Shown one piece after another: positions 43,970 through 55,576 of a stretch of DNA of 64,000 nucleotides. The notes beneath the pieces are model-generated. The model was not told where the DNA came from. It saw only the letters and a program-made list of their open reading frames with translations, and ran no database searches. The translations under genes were made by a program, and so were the position numbers. Within the stretch, counting starts at the first letter, position 1, and each line of letters starts with the position of its first letter. Origin of the DNA: Euwallacea fornicatus (lineage: Eukaryota > Arthropoda > Insecta > Coleoptera > Curculionidae); assembly GCF_040115645.1 (NCBI RefSeq), contig NC_089563.1:496001-560000 (forward strand), given 5' to 3'.

Positions 43970-45517
43970 CAGGGTAATTCATGGTGAGTGTCCTATTAAA
44001 ATGTTACGGAATTCTAATGTTGCTAGAGATCTAAAATTTTGGATACTGATGTAATGGAGTTTGATCTGTTGAATTAAAATATTGGTATCGTTGCGACGTT
44101 GACAGATCTATGCGTAACTGACACCAACTTTGTTATTTTAAATAACACACCCTGTATTTTATTACATTTTTGAATTTCCCGGAAGATTTAAACTCCAGTT
44201 TATTTATCATATGCCATAGCTATAACGTACCGTTTTCGAAATAAATAATTATTTTTTGACTGATTTGGCAACAAACAGCTCTAAATTGAAAAGCGCATAT
44301 CTTTTCAGCTATCACAGCTAGAAGTTGAAATTTAAGCTACAGACTCTTATTAGTTATCTGTATCTTTTAATATTATACATTTTTTGGATTTACATACAGG
44401 GCGTGGAAAAATTGGTGCGATATCACCAGGATATAAATGTGAGCATTAAATGAGAATCTCAAAGAGAACACCCTATATTTTTGGATGGCATCTGAAAGAT
44501 CAATAAATCCTCTATCGAAAAGTATTATACATTAATATAATTGTTTTCAGTTGTTTTTGAGATATTGGCAAATATTAGAATCTTTGAGAGTAAAAGACAC
44601 CATTTATTTGTTGATTCGGTTAGGAAGAGGCTATGGGTTACTATGGAAGCATTATAAATAAGCAATTGTTTTTTTTTGCAATATTCTCCACATTATTTAT
44701 TAAGCATTGGATTAGATATTTCTTGAGTTTAAAAATAGTTTTTGAATGTTCAAATAGTAATGTATTAAATTTATTTTACATTCACGGTGATTGTGATAGA
44801 TTAACGTCAAGAACATGTAGAAAGTTCAATGAAAAATATCCGTACGGCGTCTCGGTCCTTGGAATTGGCCACCGCGGTCATCAGATCTTACACCGGTTGA
44901 TGCTTATTTATGGGGTGTCGTTAAAAATAGAGTATACCGAGACGAGGTGCAAAATATTGACCAGTTACAGGAACGAGTGAGAAAAGCATTTGATCTTGAT
45001 GATGCTTGATCCAAATGAGCTCCAGAGAGCTACAAACATTCATGTTCTGAATTCAATCCAAGAATGTCTCAAAGCAGACGGTGGCCATTTTCAGCAAAAT
45101 CTTTAATTTTATTAATATTACGTAGATCTAGTTTATTATAAAGGATGTTACAATTTCGTTTATTTTACGTTGTTAACCCATAGCCTCCTCCTAACCGAAT
45201 CAACTAATAAGTGGTGCCTTTTACTCTCAAAAATTCTAATATTTATTTCGAAGACGGTTCATCATAACTATGGCATATGATGGATAAACTGGAGTTTAAA
45301 TCTTTCGGGAAATTCGAAAATGTAATAAAATACAGGGTGTGCCATTTAAAATAACAAAGTTGTTGTCAGTTACACATAGATCTGTCAACGTCGCAACGAT
45401 ATCAATATTTTAATTCAACAGATCAAACTCCATTACATGAGTATCCAAAATTTCAGATCTCTAGCTATATTAGAACCTCGTGAACTTTTAATAGGACATT
45501 CACCGTGAATGACCCTA
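43970..45517. mobile_element. Fold-back mariner element nested in the piggyBac element
   Basis: The left arm (43970 to about 44255) pairs with about 45225-45517. Landmarks in both are GTGTCCTATTAAA-type, GATCAAACTCCATTACAT, CAACGTCGCAACGATA and ACACCCTGTATTTTATTACA. A TA flanks the left end. The loop has a decayed transposase. A further isolated TATACAGGGTTCG lies just outside at about 45522. Confidence 0.85.
44825..45108 (+). pseudogene. Transposase C-terminal remnant
   Basis: With frame changes the sequence gives LGPWNWPPRSSDLTPVDAYLWG, here cited only in part, then KNRVYRDEVQNIDQLQERV and, after a break, SIQECLKADGGHFQQNL. This is the third catalytic Asp region and C-terminus of the same mariner-type family. 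It is inactive. Confidence 0.8.
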
Positions 45518-45852
45518 TATATACAGGGTTCGCCATTACTCCGGCCTTGGTTCCTGGTGTCTTTGTAAAAATATCAATATGAAATGTTTAGTACAGTACT
45601 AATTTATATCGGAAAGCTGCATGATTTAATAATATTTTTGTTTATACAGAGTGTTCCGTTTTCGCTGGGCAGCATAAAGTTATAATTTTTTAAATAGCAA
45701 CCCATAATTTTTTTTATGCCATTTGATGAAACCTTAATTTAGAAGGAAAATACATTAAACATTTTTTAAATTGGTTGCGTTTTTCCTGTTGGTGACCCAC
45801 ACCGTAGCAACTATTGTTTATTCAGATTTCTTAGCGACTAACGAAGGGTTAA

Positions 45853-48049
45853 GCGTCATTTTAATAACAAATGTTCACTCTTTTCTCAGCTGGTTACGGA
45901 TTGATTTAATTTTGATGTACATTTTAAATGAGCTACACCCTGTGTCTTAAATATCGTGAATTCCATGGAGATTAGGGGAACGGTAAAAGATACAGGGTAA
46001 CTCAAATTAGAGAAAAGACGCGTGTTTTTCTGCTCGTTTAGAATGTGTTTTAAAATTTTAAAAATATACAGAGATGGTCAAAATATGAGCAGAACAACGA
46101 AAAATGTGATTTTTTTGATAAATTATGAGTAATGCGTTTCACTAAATTCTACGAACTTTGGCAGTTTTCTATTATGAACAATTGCCAATCGAATGGCATT
46201 GTCAGAATTTTTCCAGACTTTCTAGATATAGAGCTATGACATACAACTTTGTTATTTCTTATGGCTGCCATATTGAATTTGTGTGGCGACGAACAGGCCA
46301 AAATTTCTTTTAACCACGTATAACAAAAGGATCCTTAGACCTACCAAAGTAGGAAAAATATATCATTTTGCCTTAGTAGATTTAGAAAAAAGGGTCATGT
46401 GGCCAACTGTATTGTCACGGGACCATCTATTTGATCCTGTGGTTACCTGCATTTCCTATCTTATCATAATCCTATCTTATCTCAAATATGTTAAAACGCC
46501 TGGCGCCATGAACAAGTGGAGCCCATTAGGACCCAGTTGGAAAGGACAAAATCGAACCGCCTTTAAATGTTAAAACCACATAATTTTTCCTCATAAGTTC
46601 CTATGAGATATTACGTTCTATCTTGTGTGAAAAATTAATTTGAACTGAGATGCGAGAATTTGCTAGAGAACTGATATAAGGCAGGGTGCCACATTTTCTA
46701 TGTCTTTGCTGCGCATTTCGCTTAATAATAATAAAAAAAAAACATGAGCCAATTTTGTTTAGAACTGAAGAACTTTTATTTTTAAAAAGAACTTTATTTC
46801 TTTTAAACGATTACAAAATTCTTATAGGTTCCTGAACTAACACTTAAGTCAACTTATTAGCTGAACTGCGTATTGGAGATTCCTGATTTTTAGAATCATA
46901 TTCTGCTGATTCAGCGTCTGGACTGATATTTGTTATTGTCGCATATAATAATATGCTCAGTCGATCTTTTAATATGTTGTAAGAGTAAATAGTCATATAA
47001 CTGACCCACTTCTGGGGTGACTAAGCAAAAAAGGCCATATAAAGTACATACGTCTAATTTTTCTATTATTTTTCTAAACAATCTATTGATCGTCGTGTTG
47101 CATTGTGCATTAATGCCTCAGATCGTCATTTTGCAACACTTAATGTACTTCTGTTCATTCTGTACTTTAGATAGAGATATCATAAGATAGATAAATTCAG
47201 AAATATGTTGTCTGAGCTTTTCTCCCGTTTTTTTTTAAATTTTAACTCCCTGCGTGCTTTCAAATATACTTAAGATGGCCCCCAAACATTTGTCTTATGA
47301 GAGACCACGAGCTTTTAAGCTCATAAACTTATAAGCCTGGAACTTAATAGACTCGGATAGAGAGAAAATATTGAAAAACGTATTTTAAGAAATTTTTTGC
47401 TTAGAATAAGGCCATTCATGTGGTTCTTAAACCTGCACATTATGCAAACCCCTCCGTAACCTTTTGCAGTATGTATAATGTGTTGCAGTGCATTAAGTGC
47501 GTTTAATATATTTCTTAATTGAATTAACTGACTTTTCAATTTCATTAACGCACTCGCTCCGCTCACTCATTAACCCATTTTGAATATTAATCGCCTCCAT
47601 TAGTACAATTATTGATTAAATAAATAACGCATTTCTAACGTTTAAATTATTAACTAATACATTGTAGTCGCTTACATTGGCAATGTACGAACCTTAGTTC
47701 AGGTTAGCTCAGATTAGTCTTCAGAGGTATATAAAAGAGTAAATAAAAAATTGCACTTGATCGAGCAAAAGTTGAAACGATTCTGCCTCAAATTTCTATA
47801 ATAATACTATATTCTACTACAGTTTTTTTAAACAATAAAAAAAAACGAATTATTGTTTAATCATAGTTATGCGTTCTCATTCCATAAATCGCGAAATAAC
47901 ACGGTTTATAAATGTGGAACAAGTGTGAGTCATTCGTAGCATCAAATTTAACATGTGAATATCAATGGTAAAAGTATTTTAAAGACTCGTTTTAAGTGAA
48001 ACTCTTTTAGCACTGTCTTCTACATTTACAGACTATCGAATAATAACAA
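45853..48049. other. Intergenic region before the 48050 gene
   Basis: An open stretch at 46283-46573 on the plus strand has no recognised similarity. Isolated element ends occur near 45940 and 46070. A TATA-like sequence is at 47728 and a splice acceptor (TTTACAG) ends at about 48031, so the last 300 bp probably hold the promoter, a 5' exon and an intron of the 48050 gene. Confidence 0.35.
47728..47737 (+). promoter_or_regulatory. Candidate TATA box of the 48050 gene
   Basis: TATATAAAAG lies about 320 bp before the start codon. With transcription starting about 30 bp downstream and an acceptor (TTTACAG) just before the ATG, a short spliced 5' leader is plausible. Chance occurrence in AT-rich DNA cannot be excluded. 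Confidence 0.4.
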
Positions 48050-48504
48050 ATGGAGCGAGACACACATGGCCAGGAAGGTGCAGAGTGCCAAGATTCTCAA
48101 AAAAGCAGACCTCAAAAACAGAACCAACCTTCCAGGAGAAGTGGACTAAGAACTGGTCAGCATGTCCAAGATCATCCTTACAGACGAAATGAAGATGTTG
48201 AAAGTCCAAAAGTATCCCGCCGGCGAATGAAAAATGTAGGAAATGCGATGTTGTGGTAAAACGAGGATATGGATCCGGAGATGATCATTTTAAATATGAG
48301 GATGATTCTAGCGAGGAAGGATTTTCTTCTGCATCGAATTCACCAGTTCATGTAACTTCCAGAGATGCTCCTGTTGAACACAACATGCCCTCGACAAGTG
48401 GAACATCATTAGAAAATTTCAGATATCTACTAGGAAACGTTAACATTCAAACCTGTGAAACAGGCTCTCCAGATCTTACACCGGGGCCTTCTGGGAGATA
48501 TCAG
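48050..48504 (+). CDS. N-terminal exons of cluster protein 5, with a frame break
   Basis: A first frame from 48050 reads MERDTHGQEG and is Gln/Lys/Arg-rich up to ESPKVSRRRMKN, like the starts and basic motifs of the 8601 and 19360 proteins. At about 48230 the useful frame changes without any possible intron. The second frame gives KCRKCDVVVKRG, an acidic Ser-rich stretch, then LGNVNIQ and TPGPSGRYQ before a phase-0 donor at 48505. The downstream exon at 50836 also starts in phase 0, so the two probably form one gene with a 2.3-kb intron holding a fold-back element. The break may be a real lesion (making a pseudogene), a sequencing error, or a sign of two start sites. Confidence 0.5.
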
Positions 48505-50835
48505 GTAATATGTCCGCATTTTTTTTTAATAAAGAAAAATTATCTTGTATCCGAGGAAAATTTTGGAAAATGTTAGCCCGCCTACAAACATTTTATGAAG
48601 TTGCTTCTCTGCCCGAATTTGCAAATTGAAAATCGACCTTTACTGCACGTGTGTGGTAAAAATTTTGCATAACTAAGGTATTAGGGTGTGGATTTGTCCT
48701 CAAAGCTAAATCGTTTGCTTTGATTTAAAAGATCTTGTTTCAAGGATAAAAAAGGCGAAAGCACGAGTAAACCACACCTAAATTTTCATGGGAATCTCAG
48801 AATAGTAAACTTTAGGTTATAATTTTATAAATGAGAGACCATGAAAATCTAATATTAAATTATATAGAGGTTCGAAAACTTTTCATTATATCTCTGGCCT
48901 AGTAATAACAATTCAAAAAAGAACATGCGTGTGTCAAATTCATGGAGCATTAAAAGGCCCCTCTTCGCCGAAGTGTGGCAATAAATTGAATTTTAAGAAA
49001 GGGCCTTATTTATAAGGAGAATTTATACTTTTTAATTAGCAACTTATTACCTTCCACACTTGCTAACTAAATTTTTTACCACTTAGTTGAAAGTAACTAA
49101 AACATCATTTTTGCACAGTTTGAAAATCGCCCATGAAAAACTATCAGCAGCCGAAGATCATATACGAAATGAGTGCGAAAAGTGTATATTTCACCCGCTA
49201 ATCAACAAGTGATGACATTGTGTCATTCCGTATTAAAATATTCAGTAAAGGAGACTGCAATATTTTTCCAGTCTTTGTTGTGACGTTTACGTATCTTTCC
49301 ACCAAACATTTAAATATTCCTGTACTTAAATATACAGGGTGTCTCGTATTAAGGAACCAATCCGTTAATCGCTGATTGTTTATGCCGAAATAATTAGACT
49401 TTCCTTGTGGCATTTTTTTAGGCGCTTTATACTCATTACACAGGGTATTGAAGTTAATAAAAAAGATACATTTCTTCATAAATGAGTTGTTTCTTAACAT
49501 ATTTTAAATAAATTGTGCACTGATGTATAGTTCGATCAGGGGTACATTTTCTGTGATTTGGGAAGAAAGATTAGGAGAAGCAATGGGGAAATTGGGGGTT
49601 GTGAACACGTTTTCCCCCCAACTTTTTTTACACACTCCAATGATGCATTTGTTTAATTGTTCAAATTAGTTGTTTCTTTATTTAGATTTCTCCATTCTTC
49701 AAAAATTTTTATTTACAGCTTTAGAAGATATTTCAGCTTATTACTCCCCAATATGTGGCTTTTATTTTTTATTTATTTAATTAACCACTTCAGGAAGATG
49801 AAATTTTACAAATTGTCGATAAAAATTCGAGTATTAGCTCGAGAGTAATTGTTTTTCAAATGGAAAATCAAGGCATTAATAAGTACAACGTACACCAAGC
49901 ACAAAATGTCAATAACGTGTGTTATGGCACTATATAGTAGATATAAATAAAAATGGGAGCTACGTATTGGGGGGCGATAAGCTGAAACATCTTCTAAAGT
50001 AAGCAACAAATCAAAACTTTACGAGCATGAAAACATTCAGCTAAAGAAACAACTAATGTGAATAACTAAACAAATGCACCATTGGCGTGCGTAAACAAAA
50101 ATTTAGGAAAAAAATTGTCCACGACCCCCCCTTCTTCCCAATTTTTATTCAATTTTTTTAACCCAAATCATATGGAAACATGTTCCTAATCAAACTATAT
50201 ATCACGACAAAATTGCATTAAAGCATCTTAAGAAATACCCAAGTTATTAATAAAAGTAATTTGCATTAACTAACTTCAGTATTTTGTGCAATGAGTGTAA
50301 AATGCCATAAAGTATGTCTAATTATTTTCGTATAATGAGTTTCCGGTTAACGGATTATCTTACTGATACGAGGCACCCTGTAGTTTTAGTACAATTGCGA
50401 GCGTAAAGCCTTTATAGAGCCTTCTAGGTGCGGAAAATTATAATAATAATTTTTTGCTTTATATTATTATACAATTCGAGATACGAGATAAGCTCAATTC
50501 TTAGTGTTATCACAAATTACCGGGCAGCTAACTAGGTACTTAACACCTGAGAAAGTACCTTTATCTCACGATAGTACTGCGAGGTTCCACTTTAAGATGT
50601 GTGTTCAATTACAATCAACATGCATTCAAACGTACAAAAAAAAATTCTTTTCGACACACTGTTTATTACTATTTATATTTGCTTATTTTTGTCTCGTTAC
50701 TTTAATGGTGTGAAGCCATACCAAATAAACTAATTTCCTAACGGTTGCACGCGCAATTAGGAAATCAAGTAATAACACGGAGATCTTCGGCAATTGTTCC
50801 TGACTAAGTATAAAAATATCTAATGTTAATTCTAG
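48505..50835. other. Probable 2.3-kb intron of cluster gene 5
   Basis: It begins with a GTAATATG donor and ends with TTAATTCTAG before the exon at 50836. Apart from the fold-back element at 49335-50380 it is AT-rich and empty. An open stretch at 50504 has no recognised content. Confidence 0.45.
49335..50380. mobile_element. 1.05-kb near-complete palindromic element
   Basis: The halves are inverted copies with CAGGGTGTCTCG and CGAGGCACCCTG ends flanked by TA. Shared landmarks include AATCCGTTAA, GAAATAATTAGAC, GGCATTTT, ACTCATT, ACAATTGAGTTG-free gaps, TTAGTTGTTTCTTTA and TTAGAAGAT-TTTCAGCTTA. The centre is near 49860, and the arms are about 500 bp each with several small gaps. A perfect AGCTCGAG-like patch lies near 49835. 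No transposase remnant was recognised, so it is a pure fold-back form. Confidence 0.87.
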
Positions 50836-51917
50836 GAGCAACCCATATTTGAACACTCAATGGGTGCCATTCCGAAACGAAAGCATACTTCCATTCAAAT
50901 AGACGAATTAACACGATCTGTTCAACCGCCTCCAGGTTCGTGTGCTCTGGCACCATCGATCCACGTAAAAGAAATCTCAATTGTATCTTCACGTGACATG
51001 GAGTCACCTACAGAGAGTCCGTTGCATAAACGATACAGATCAAGGTAAGCTAAAAAGTCGAAGATTTGCAGAGTGCAAACTTATCAATTGTGTCTAGATC
51101 AAAAGAAAGAGTAGGAGTCGCTCGAGAATGTGGAACTTCCCATTCAAGGAAATTTACTTCATCCCAAGAAATCGAAATGAGTGCAGATATTGCTGATGCA
51201 AAAACTGATTTTCGTCATGAAGAGAAAGTTGGTACCGGTATAGAGAGAAGAATTAAACATTCGGAGAAGAACAGAGGTTTCGCCTTAGGCTCGGATAATG
51301 CATGCATCCGTTGGACAACGACGCATGTCATTATTTATTCCCCTAACGAGTTTATCCCTACATTTAGATTAACACCTAATGATAAACCAGAGAAATGGGC
51401 TCTGCAGCCATTCAGAAAATCTCAATATAGTGGTCATAGTGGTGCTGCCTCATGTTCCAAACAAGATATTCAGCCAGATGTTTCTATTGATTCGGATTCA
51501 GATGAAGAAATGCTCGGTAGACCTTCCCGAAAGGGAACGTCGAGTCGTGTATACGGTCTTGTTCCTCATCTTGGGAACATCACTAACTCTTGTATGATGT
51601 ATGAGCCAAGTGACTACTGTAACCTCTTCACAACATGCAAGAGATGCAAAACGCCCCAGGGTTTATTTACTCGAGTACCCATGCACCTTGTCATACAATG
51701 GTCCAAGAAGATAGGAGGTAAATCACACTCCTTCAGGAAAGAATATGAAGTTCTATTTCCCGTGGACCCAAAGGTATTGGCGGTGATGTTGAAAGAGGAA
51801 CGACCCGACGTTAAAGAATGGTTGATAAATTCGAAAGTGGTGAATCTTGACAAAATAATTCACGCAACGCGTAAAAAGTTCCCCACAAGGGAGGAAATCG
51901 GGAGTGAAACAAGTTAG
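50836..51917 (+). CDS. Cluster protein 5, C-terminal exons with C-x2-C domain (type B)
   Basis: Exons 50836-51044 and 51098-51917 encode about 343 residues; if joined to 48050-48504 the protein would be near 490. Exon 1 aligns with exon 2 of the 19360 gene (PKRKHT, then SPTESPLHKR at a phase-2 donor). Exon 2 has the W, VIIYSP, FR and KW segment, an acidic SDSDEEMLGRP stretch, RVYGLVPHLGNI, CKRCKTPQGLFTRVP, VIQW, the strand VLFPVD and EWLINSKVVNLDKI. The acceptor at 51097 is required: the earlier AG at 51071 gives a stop. An internal ATG at 50860 could start a short form. The AATAAA is at 52087. Function is unknown; KR-rich motifs suggest nuclear location (inference). Confidence 0.75.
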
Positions 51918-52641
51918 AGGTGAATTTAAAGATACTTTAGTGACGTGTACTTCAAGAAGGATAAAAAAATAAGTGACCATCTAGTACTTTAAAGGGTTTC
52001 AATAAGTGTAAAAAAACAACATCAGCCAATTGGCGTTGTGCTTTCAATTTTATTTTTCTTTTAACTGTAGAAACGATATAAGTTAAAATAAATATATGTA
52101 CCATTTATAGATAATGTATAACTTTAATATGTAATTGAAATCCCGTGTAAGTGTATTCACAGTACCGCTAAATCGGATCCCAAATTTAGGCAAAAATAGT
52201 CGAAAGACAATAATGATGGAAATGTTTATTTTAAATGACGAAGTTGCGCAAACGGTAAATTTAATTTTGACTGATATACGTATTTTTGCCTATTTAAATA
52301 AAACTTTCTTTCCGTATCATCAAATCTCAGATTCCAGGTCTGTAAAGTAGCTGTAATGAGCGTTTTCGTCGCATATGCGATTCTGGTTACAGTTGGCAGT
52401 GAATTCGGGCAAATACCACTGTGGTTGCCGATCTGAAATTTTCGGGTTCAAAATGGCAACCTTTTGACAGCTGTCAAAACCAAAATGACAGCAGCTAGAA
52501 GACTGCGCCTTCTTGTGTTTGTTATTCTAACTACATATTCTTTTCTAACTCTTGTTCTTTGATACAAATAAAAGTTGCAAGAAACTATGGAGATTTCTTC
52601 CTTACCAAATTGTTTTTACTCACCTCAATTCCTACAATATA
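51918..52641. other. 3' region of cluster gene 5
   Basis: AATAAA at 52087-52092 is the likely 3' end signal. Near 52455-52495 a CTTTTGACAGCTGTCAAAA palindrome occurs. The rest has no recognised features. Confidence 0.4.
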
Positions 52642-53250
52642 CGGGGTGGTAATTTTAACTCGAATAAATTCAGTATCTACATATTATTTGATTTTAGCAA
52701 AATTGCTTAAACACGTCAATATTTAGTTTACCCGATATACTTTTTGATAGCGATCTAATAACAAAAATGTGAACCCCTTAGTTAGGGTGACAGTTACCCA
52801 TAAAAGTTTAAATAGAAAGGGGGTTCAAGTGACCCGTCATTTTAAAGATCTTTTCAACCTGACTTTATCTGATATATTACTTTTCATCACAGAGCAAAAG
52901 AATACTAAAAATAAATTGTTTTCATGCTTAAATGTTGTTTATTTACTTCTAATTTTTTTAGGAAATATTTCTGTAATACCACAATAATCTGAGTATTTCT
53001 TCAAGACAAAATTTAGTTGATTTCATTTAATACACAAAAGAAATACTTCATATTAGTTATAAAATTGCGGATAATGCTTTACTGAACCGGATTTCCTTCA
53101 ATCGAAATTTTAATAATGATAGAAAACGGCGACATAGTCCGAACATAAAATAAGTTTGCTTAATTATTTCGACGAAAGTATTCCGATTTGTCACCCATTA
53201 ATCAATGGATCATAAGTAAAATGGAAAAGAAATTTTAAAATCATAGTCAT

Positions 53251-54162
53251 GTGAGAAATACCCCAAGAAATTGGTCGCAAAAAATTGATGACGATAGAGA
53301 AATTAACGCACTCTTGGCATTAGAAGAAAACCCGATTACACCAGCCCCTCAGATAGCTCGTGAAAATTTAATCAGTAATATATTTGTTTTGAAAATATTG
53401 AAAAATCCAAATATTCAGCCTCATAAAATACAAATACATCAAACATTGTTTGATGGTGATAATGATGATGGAGATCGACGAACTGAATTTTGCGAAAGGA
53501 TTATGAGTGCTGTTCATCAATTATCTATAAATACTTATGGAATGGATTTTATATACTAATGAAGCAACTTTTACATTAAATGGACATGTCAATAAACAAA
53601 ATTGTCAGTATTAGTCTATAGTGAATCCCCATTGGATAAAAGGTCACACGCAGTATCCTGAAAAACCAAATGTTTGGGCGGATATCATAGGGAACCGAAT
53701 ATTAGGGACAATATTTTTTGATGAAAATTTAAGTGGTCAATGATAGTTAGAATGTCTTAAAGAACTAATTCCTACATTATCTAATTTGTTTCCTAGTGAA
53801 GACAATCTAGACATACCAAACGAACGGATTTGATTACAACAAGATGGAGCACCACCACATTTTACTCGAAGTGTTCGCTTATATCTAGATGAAATTTTTC
53901 CAAATCGATAAATAGGAGAAGAGGTCCAATAGAAAGGCCGCCGGGATCTCCCGATCTCACTCCTCTCAATTTATTTTTATTGCGGCACCTGGAGGTTTAT
54001 AATACAAAACTACATGATATAGACAAACTCAAAGAGCATGTTAGACAAGAAATTAGGAAAACCACTTCAAATACTTTTAAAAATGCGACAGGTGAGTTTT
54101 ATCACTATTTAGCGCCGTGCCAAGAAGTGAACAGTGAACATTTCGAACGGTTGCTAAATTAA
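53251..54162 (+). pseudogene. Mariner-type transposase, nearly full length, frameshifted
   Basis: In order: a helix-turn-helix stretch (ALEENPITPAPQIARE), QTLFDGDNDDGDRRTEFCE, a break, NEATFTLNGHVN (first Asp lost to a neighbouring frame), NPHWIKGHTQYPEKPNVWA, ILGTIFFDENL, then LQQDGAPPHFTRSVRLYLD with the second Asp, SPDLTPLNLF with the third, and a C-terminus ending HFERLLN at 54162. At least four stops or frameshifts separate these parts. The family is the insect mariner-type with QQDGAPPH and LTPLDFFLWG signatures. Confidence 0.85.
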
Positions 54163-54369
54163 AGGGAAATGATAATTTGATTGTTTAAAATGTTGTTCAT
54201 TTTTAGTATTATTTTTCTCTTGATAAAGAGATCTTTAAAATTAAGTATCACTCGAAATCCCGGTTCATTTAAACATTTAAGAGTAACTGTCACTGTTTTG
54301 TCCCGGAATACATCTACCCGTTTATACCCTGAAGCAAAGGTTTACAAAACAAAGGCCTTGTAATTCGGT

Positions 54370-54900
54370 AATATATACACTCTATTTTGATAACTGGGTA
54401 TTGCTCAGAACCGCACTGGCTTGTAAAACTGAAGAATATAACGAAAAAATAATGGAGTGAGGTTATTTGCGTGTGGTTGAAGGGAGAATTCGGAAAAAAC
54501 TAACTGGAAAATTCTTAAGACTTTTTTCGTTTCGACGGTGGTGGCGACCAAGTTCATAATATTCCGCCTCCCTCCGCCTACGTACACGCCAATCAGAACT
54601 GCCGTAGACCGATTCCCACGGTACGGTGTGCCTGTTTTATACCAAGTTATGGAAACACAAAACCTTAAAAGGTTTTTGCAATCACTATCTAAAACCAGTG
54701 ATTTTCGTGAGGCCTGGCCAATGTAACAAGGATTTCTCACGCCCTGGGGCCATGTGCGAAATCTGCCTATGGTTCCTTCGCGGTGGCGTCCATACAGCCC
54801 TCAAGTCTCATAAACTAGATAAAAGTTGACAATCCACGCATATAACATAGAACAGGTGGAAATTGGCCAAGTCCACCAATACTTAGGCTTATGAGCAATT
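54370..54900. other. GC-richer block inside the mariner-type element
   Basis: Composition shifts here, with CCTCCCTCCGCCTACGTACA-like and GCCCTGGGGCCATG sequence. It follows the transposase stop and precedes the right terminal repeat. It is either an inserted short repeat or a non-coding part of the element. No terminal repeats or protein similarity were seen. Confidence 0.35.
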
Positions 54901-55067
54901 ACCATTGGTCCTGACAGTCACCCTAGCTAAGGGGTTGACGTTTGTAGCATCAGAACACTACCAAAAAGTGTATCGGCTACAATAAAAATTGACGTGTTTA
55001 AGCAATTTTGCCAAAAATCAAATGCCATGTAGATACCGAATTTATTCCAGTTAAAGTTACCACACTG

Positions 55068-55576
55068 TATGTAATATTATACTCATTTTCCATTTGAGAG
55101 AATTGTTTGTAGTCACAGTTTTCATTATAGTTGCTTTAGCAACGAGGAAATCCTTTCATGGATATTGACCATTTTAACTATACAGCCCGATGTAGAGTGG
55201 AAAAATTCTGTACCTCTGTGTAACATACATTAAATTGAATGGCGAAATTACCTAACAGGTGTCGTAAGAAGGAACAATTTCTCAGAGCAATTTTATCAAG
55301 ACTTAAAATAGTTTTTCGTAAACAACTGTTGTCCAGAATAATAAGTTTGTAAGGTAATAACTGTGCTTACGCAGGTAAGTATCAACAATAAAAATTGTTA
55401 TCTAATCAAGCCCATGAAATACGAATGAATTCGGCATTCACGTACTTATTAGATTGTGATTGATATTGATGTAGCATAGTGAATGGATCAAAATACTGGT
55501 ACAAAATATAAAGAAATTTTGTTCCATCAGTTTCCTTTCCGACCCTGAAATGTTTCATTTTGGACAATAAACCATT
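55068..55576. other. Region upstream of the VPS9-domain gene
   Basis: AT-rich DNA, presumed to hold the promoter. A GCAGGTAAGTA sequence near 55372-55382 resembles a splice donor and may end a 5' untranslated exon. No TATA box stands out. Confidence 0.3.

Larger units (their letters stand above)
43174..45852. mobile_element. PiggyBac-like element with 18-bp terminal repeats and TTAA ends
   Basis: The left end is TTAA followed by CCCTTCGTTAGTCGCTAA; the right end is the exact inverse complement followed by TTAA. TTAA target duplication is diagnostic of piggyBac. The interior has the C-terminal part of a piggyBac transposase at about 43503-43810 and then a nested fold-back mariner element (43970-45517). 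Without the nested element it would be about 1.1 kb, so much of its own coding region has been deleted. Confidence 0.9.
52642..55067. mobile_element. 2.4-kb mariner-type element with decayed full transposase
   Basis: The ends are CGGGGTGGTAATTTTAACT and, inverted, CAGTGTGGTAACTTTAACT, each next to TA. The terminal repeats also share TAAACACGTCAAT-type sequence further in and GGGTGACAGT (near 52785 and 54915). The interior contains almost the full length of a transposase in broken frames. It is the longest copy of the TACAGGGTG-type elements here and shows what the short fold-backs derive from. About 54370-54900 is a GC-richer block that may be a secondary insertion. Confidence 0.82.

Noticed and set aside
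46283..46573. Open stretch of 96 codons as a gene
   Set aside because: No recognisable motif, no supporting splice sites and a neighbourhood of transposon fragments.
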